Assembly (NCBI GenBank): GCA_016785955.1
Contig: JAEUWH010000035.1
Span: forward strand, 1-64,000
Direction: 5' to 3'
Source of the DNA: Pseudobdellovibrionaceae bacterium
GTDB taxonomy: Bacteria; Bdellovibrionota; Bdellovibrionia; Bdellovibrionales; Bdellovibrionaceae
Length of the DNA: 64,000 bases
The notes beneath the pieces were generated by a model, which worked only from the letters and a program-made list of their open reading frames with translations, ran no database searches and was not told where the DNA came from. Shown here in pieces: positions 61,135-64,000 of this stretch. Numbering within the stretch: the first letter of the stretch is position 1; each line of letters opens with the position of its first letter. The translations under genes and the position numbers were made by a program.

Positions 61135-63315
61135 ATGAAAAAACTGTGCGTCTTTTTTTACCAAATCTTGAAGTTTTCTTACCGTAATCCAACCTGGGTT
61201 ATCTCTATTTTTTCCATCGTATTCTTGATTGCAATTTACTTTTCTAGCCAAGTTAAAACTATCTACGACATCCAAGACACCATCGGCCCAGACTTTGTGA
61301 CTTACCAATCACTAGAAAATCTTCGCACCGAGTTTCATCGTCGCCACAATTTAACTTTACTTTTGTCCAGATACGATAACGCGGAACTTTCCGCCGACGA
61401 TCATTGTCATATCCAAAAATACTTTTCACATCTTGCACTGAACTCGCTCGACACAATTCAAAAAATTGAAAGCATCTACGACGTACGTACTATTGCACTG
61501 ACCAAAAATGGGTATAACTATCCCTCTTTGCTGGGCTTGAACTGCGAAACAATACCTACACAAATCGATACCAACTGGCGCGAAAACGTTAAAAACTCAC
61601 CCTGGAAAAAAATACTCTCCGGAGAAAAAAGCAACGACGTCATCATAGATATTTTCTTTCAAACCGAAACATCGCCAGACCAAATTCGCGCGTTACTATC
61701 AAAAATTCAAAACGACTTTCCAAATGACAAATACCACCTCGACTTTACGGGCACGGGGGCATTCCAAATGTTTGTCAACGAAGCCTATATTCAATCGCAG
61801 TCACTGAATATCATCATCATCATCATCTTGCTGCTGACATTCAAAATATTTTTTGGCGGATTCAAGTCCGGTCTCATTTTAATTTTTAGCCTTGTCTATA
61901 CCACCATTATTGTGACCGGCATTATGGGCGCCCTTGATTATCCAATCGATTTTCTGACCCAAAGTATATTTACAATCATGACTATTGCTACCCTCGAAGA
62001 TTTTATCTTTGTCGTTTTCCTTCGACAACGAAAAGGGCACAACTGGAAAACATCTTATCGGAAAATCATCGTTGCCAGCTTTTTCACCTCGGTCACGACA
62101 TTTATTGGTTTCATATCTTTGGTGACTTCTGATCTAGAAATCATCAAACGCTTTGGTATCGTGACGGCACTGGGCTGCCTGATTGAATGGACCGTTGTAT
62201 TTGTTCTTCTGCCGGCACTTGAGCAAAAATACTCACGTCTTCGACTGCAATCGGTGGTTTCTGAAATGGATCTCTCCACTCGGTTTCTTAACCGATTAGA
62301 ATCTTGGCATCCTGGACCAATATTTACTATTCTCATTAGTCTTTTTTTCATTTCTTGGATTCCTGGCGCCCAAAACCTGGTAACCAATGACTCGCCCTCC
62401 AAAGTATTTCAACAAGACCATCCATTCATTACGTCTCTAAACCGAATAAAATCTGATCGTGGCTGGGAAGCCCAAGTGTCTTTATTATTCAAAGACTATG
62501 ATACTATTGCCGCCCATCCTGAAATAGTAGAAAAAATTAAAACCCTACCCATCGTTAAAGCCGTCGAGAACCCGCTGGATGTTATGAACTACTATCTTAG
62601 CAAAATGCCCAACCATCTGCACCGCTTGATCCAATCCGAAGTCGATAGCAGCTTCTACTTCAAAAAATTTTTAAGCAGCACAGGGATGGGACAAGTCGTG
62701 CTTTATGTCTCGGAATCCGAGATCAAGTCCATTCGTGAACTGCAAATTCACGTCGATGAAATTTGTCAAAAAAAATGTGAGTTGGCGAATGGCCTTGTTT
62801 CCTATACGGAATTTGGCGAACGCGTCCCCCGAACCTTGTATGAAAGTATGATCAGCGGATTGCTATTGATTGCATTTATTCTGGTCGCCTTGGCCTTCCT
62901 TACAAATACGGATAACATTTGGGCCATTCTGTTGTCCTCTTTCTGGGGACCTTGCTTTGTCATCACGGTGCTTTGGGTTACGAATGTGAATATTAGCTAC
63001 TCGACTTGTATTTTTGCTTCAATCTGCCTAGGACTAGCCGGCGACAATGCCATTCAATATATGTTCACCTCCAGACGCGACAAACTGGCTGAAAAAGTCA
63101 GTCAACTATCACAACCCACAATCATTATGAGTTTACTACTTATGGCTATTCCTTTGACCTTAACACTGTCTGACTTTGTAAATATGGTTCAGCTCGGAGT
63201 GCTTTTCATTTTTGGAATGATGTCGAATTTAATCGGGGATTTATTTTTATTGAAGTCGTATCTACAACTATTTAACAAAAAACTGCCCAATTCCAAAACA
63301 ACAGGACATAATTAA
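61135..63315 (+). CDS. MMPL/RND-family lipid exporter
   Basis: A 726-residue protein with two repeats, each a transmembrane helix (about 20-40 and 395-415), a periplasmic domain and a group of five helices, the RND/MMPL layout of about 12 helices. Such proteins export lipids such as hopanoids or mycolate-type lipids. SSTFMTIATLEDFIFVVFLRQRKG-like segments, read as IFTIMTIATLEDFIFVV, and CLGLAGDNAIQYM carry polar/acidic residues within helices, as in proton-driven RND pumps. ATG at 61135 is chosen; the longer frame from 60985 lies over the divergent gene. Two TATAAT hexamers (61111-61116 and 61123-61128) precede it. It probably moves the lipid made by this locus. Confidence 0.8.
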   Translation: MKKLCVFFYQILKFSYRNPTWVISIFSIVFLIAIYFSSQVKTIYDIQDTIGPDFVTYQSLENLRTEFHRRHNLTLLLSRYDNAELSADDHCHIQKYFSHLALNSLDTIQKIESIYDVRTIALTKNGYNYPSLLGLNCETIPTQIDTNWRENVKNSPWKKILSGEKSNDVIIDIFFQTETSPDQIRALLSKIQNDFPNDKYHLDFTGTGAFQMFVNEAYIQSQSLNIIIIIILLLTFKIFFGGFKSGLILIFSLVYTTIIVTGIMGALDYPIDFLTQSIFTIMTIATLEDFIFVVFLRQRKGHNWKTSYRKIIVASFFTSVTTFIGFISLVTSDLEIIKRFGIVTALGCLIEWTVVFVLLPALEQKYSRLRLQSVVSEMDLSTRFLNRLESWHPGPIFTILISLFFISWIPGAQNLVTNDSPSKVFQQDHPFITSLNRIKSDRGWEAQVSLLFKDYDTIAAHPEIVEKIKTLPIVKAVENPLDVMNYYLSKMPNHLHRLIQSEVDSSFYFKKFLSSTGMGQVVLYVSESEIKSIRELQIHVDEICQKKCELANGLVSYTEFGERVPRTLYESMISGLLLIAFILVALAFLTNTDNIWAILLSSFWGPCFVITVLWVTNVNISYSTCIFASICLGLAGDNAIQYMFTSRRDKLAEKVSQLSQPTIIMSLLLMAIPLTLTLSDFVNMVQLGVLFIFGMMSNLIGDLFLLKSYLQLFNKKLPNSKTTGHN

Positions 63316-63352
63316 TCCGATCATGTTTCTATAACCCAAAAGGTATTAGCCA

Positions 63353-63736
63353 ATGAAGATCCTTTTTTTTGATGGTTACTGCGTACTCTGCAACGGGCTG
63401 GTTGATTGGCTCATTCGAAATGATCACAAACAAAAAATTCAGTTTGCATCCTTGCAAGGAGAAACTGCGAAGCAAATTTTAGGGCACAACGCCGAAAACA
63501 TGAATACCGTAATACTTTGGCATGATGGCCAAATCCTGGATCAGTCGGAAGCAATTCTTCGAGTCATTGGTGACCTCGGTGGAATTTGGAAAATGACCGC
63601 ATTGTTTTATATCGTACCAAAGAGCTTACGTAATAGCATCTATGCATTTGTGGCACACAACAGATATCAGTTTTTCAAAAAACGCGATACGTGCCGTATA
63701 CCTTCACCAGAAGAGCGCTCCCGACTGCTTCCATAA
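63353..63736 (+). CDS. DCC-family thiol-disulfide oxidoreductase-like (DUF393)
   Basis: A 127-residue protein with the family signature FFDGYCVLCNG, carrying Cys10 and Cys13 after Asp7, plus KIQFASLQG and DQSEAILRV. DUF393 proteins are predicted thioredoxin-like redox proteins. No signal peptide is present, so it is cytoplasmic or membrane-associated. It starts 37 nt after the MMPL gene on the same strand and may be its last operon partner. Function in the locus is unknown. Confidence 0.85.
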   Translation: MKILFFDGYCVLCNGLVDWLIRNDHKQKIQFASLQGETAKQILGHNAENMNTVILWHDGQILDQSEAILRVIGDLGGIWKMTALFYIVPKSLRNSIYAFVAHNRYQFFKKRDTCRIPSPEERSRLLP

Positions 63737-64000
63737 AAAATTTATCTATACCCAAACCAAAAGACAATGAACGCGGTTTTTTCAAAGTGTTGCCGAATGA
63801 CACCCCGAGAGGCTCTCGCCTGAAATAATTTTTTTAGAGGTATGTAACTGATATGTATCAGCTAAACTCGTAAATCAGGGAGACTCGATACAGGCACATA
63901 TTTATAGTCGTAGGTGATTTCAACAAAGCATGATATTATAAGTACAGTTCAATAGCTACTTTCAGAGTTCATGTCCATTGTGTTCATTTCCTCCTAAGTA
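63737..64000. other. Gene-free window end
   Basis: A short hairpin CGAGA/TCTCG (63806-63818) with a T-run 11 nt further on might be a weak terminator for the upstream operon. On the minus strand near the right edge AGGAGGAA precedes short ATG frames that stop within 12 codons. No supported gene is seen. Confidence 0.3.

Noticed and set aside
63900-64000. Minus-strand gene at the right edge after AGGAGGAA
   Set aside because: The visible ATG frame stops after 12 codons; there is not enough sequence to support a gene.

Overview
The window looks like chromosome from a Gram-negative, probably Bdellovibrio-like (Bdellovibrionota) bacterium with an AT-leaning genome. That placement is an inference from gene content and order: a prfB-lolC-lolD-bamA-skp-lpxA-lpxB-lpxK-lpxL string, a PgpH-type HD phosphodiesterase next to ybeY, a Gfo/Idh dehydrogenase inside the lipid A operon, and several lysine-rich protein extensions. 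No rRNA, insertion sequence or CRISPR array was seen.

Layout. 1-2.8 kb is an accessory strip: a serine-recombinase fragment, a small ORF, a trypsin-like protease and a HigBA-type toxin-antitoxin pair. It ends at the 3' side of a tRNA-Arg(UCG) gene (2988-3064). 3.1-14.7 kb carries housekeeping genes: a pseudouridine synthase/methyltransferase fusion, queF, trmH, an acyl-CoA dehydrogenase, a CinA-like protein, uvrA, fur with a Fur-box palindrome, folE2, yceF, cdd and a PTPS-like gene. A heavily self-complementary intergenic stretch (about 4767-4910) may encode a structured RNA. 14.7-20.9 kb holds a PpiD-type foldase and the elongasome operon mreC-mreD-mrdA-rodA.

21.0-36.8 kb is one long minus-strand series for the envelope and translation: pgpH, ybeY, prfB (with a programmed +1 frameshift), lolC/E, lolD, bamA, skp, lpxA, a Gfo/Idh enzyme, lpxB, lpxK, lpxL and a DUF3108 lipoprotein. 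36.9-45.7 kb contains mazG, a secreted Cys-rich peptide, a YbaN-like protein, gloB, a PilZ protein, a PhoD-like lipoprotein, the methylcitrate genes prpD-prpB-prpC and an M24 peptidase-like gene.

46.8-63.7 kb is the most unusual part. It is a roughly 17-kb set of genes that looks like a lipid biosynthesis and export locus: a di-iron fatty acid hydroxylase, a PF14907-like nucleotidyltransferase, a phosphohistidine swivelling-domain protein without an ATP-grasp domain, two divergent ThiL/AIR-synthase-like proteins, a HAD phosphatase, an extended SDR, an alpha-oxoamine synthase of the serine palmitoyltransferase type, a thymidylate-kinase-like P-loop protein, a diacylglycerol/ceramide-kinase-like protein, a classical SDR, a cytochrome P450, a 583-residue exported protein, an MMPL/RND transporter and a DCC-family thioredoxin-like protein. 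The core enzymes fit long-chain-base (sphingoid) lipid synthesis. The phosphotransfer proteins do not belong to any sphingolipid pathway I know and are the best candidates for new biochemistry. All assignments come from reading motifs; no database search was run.
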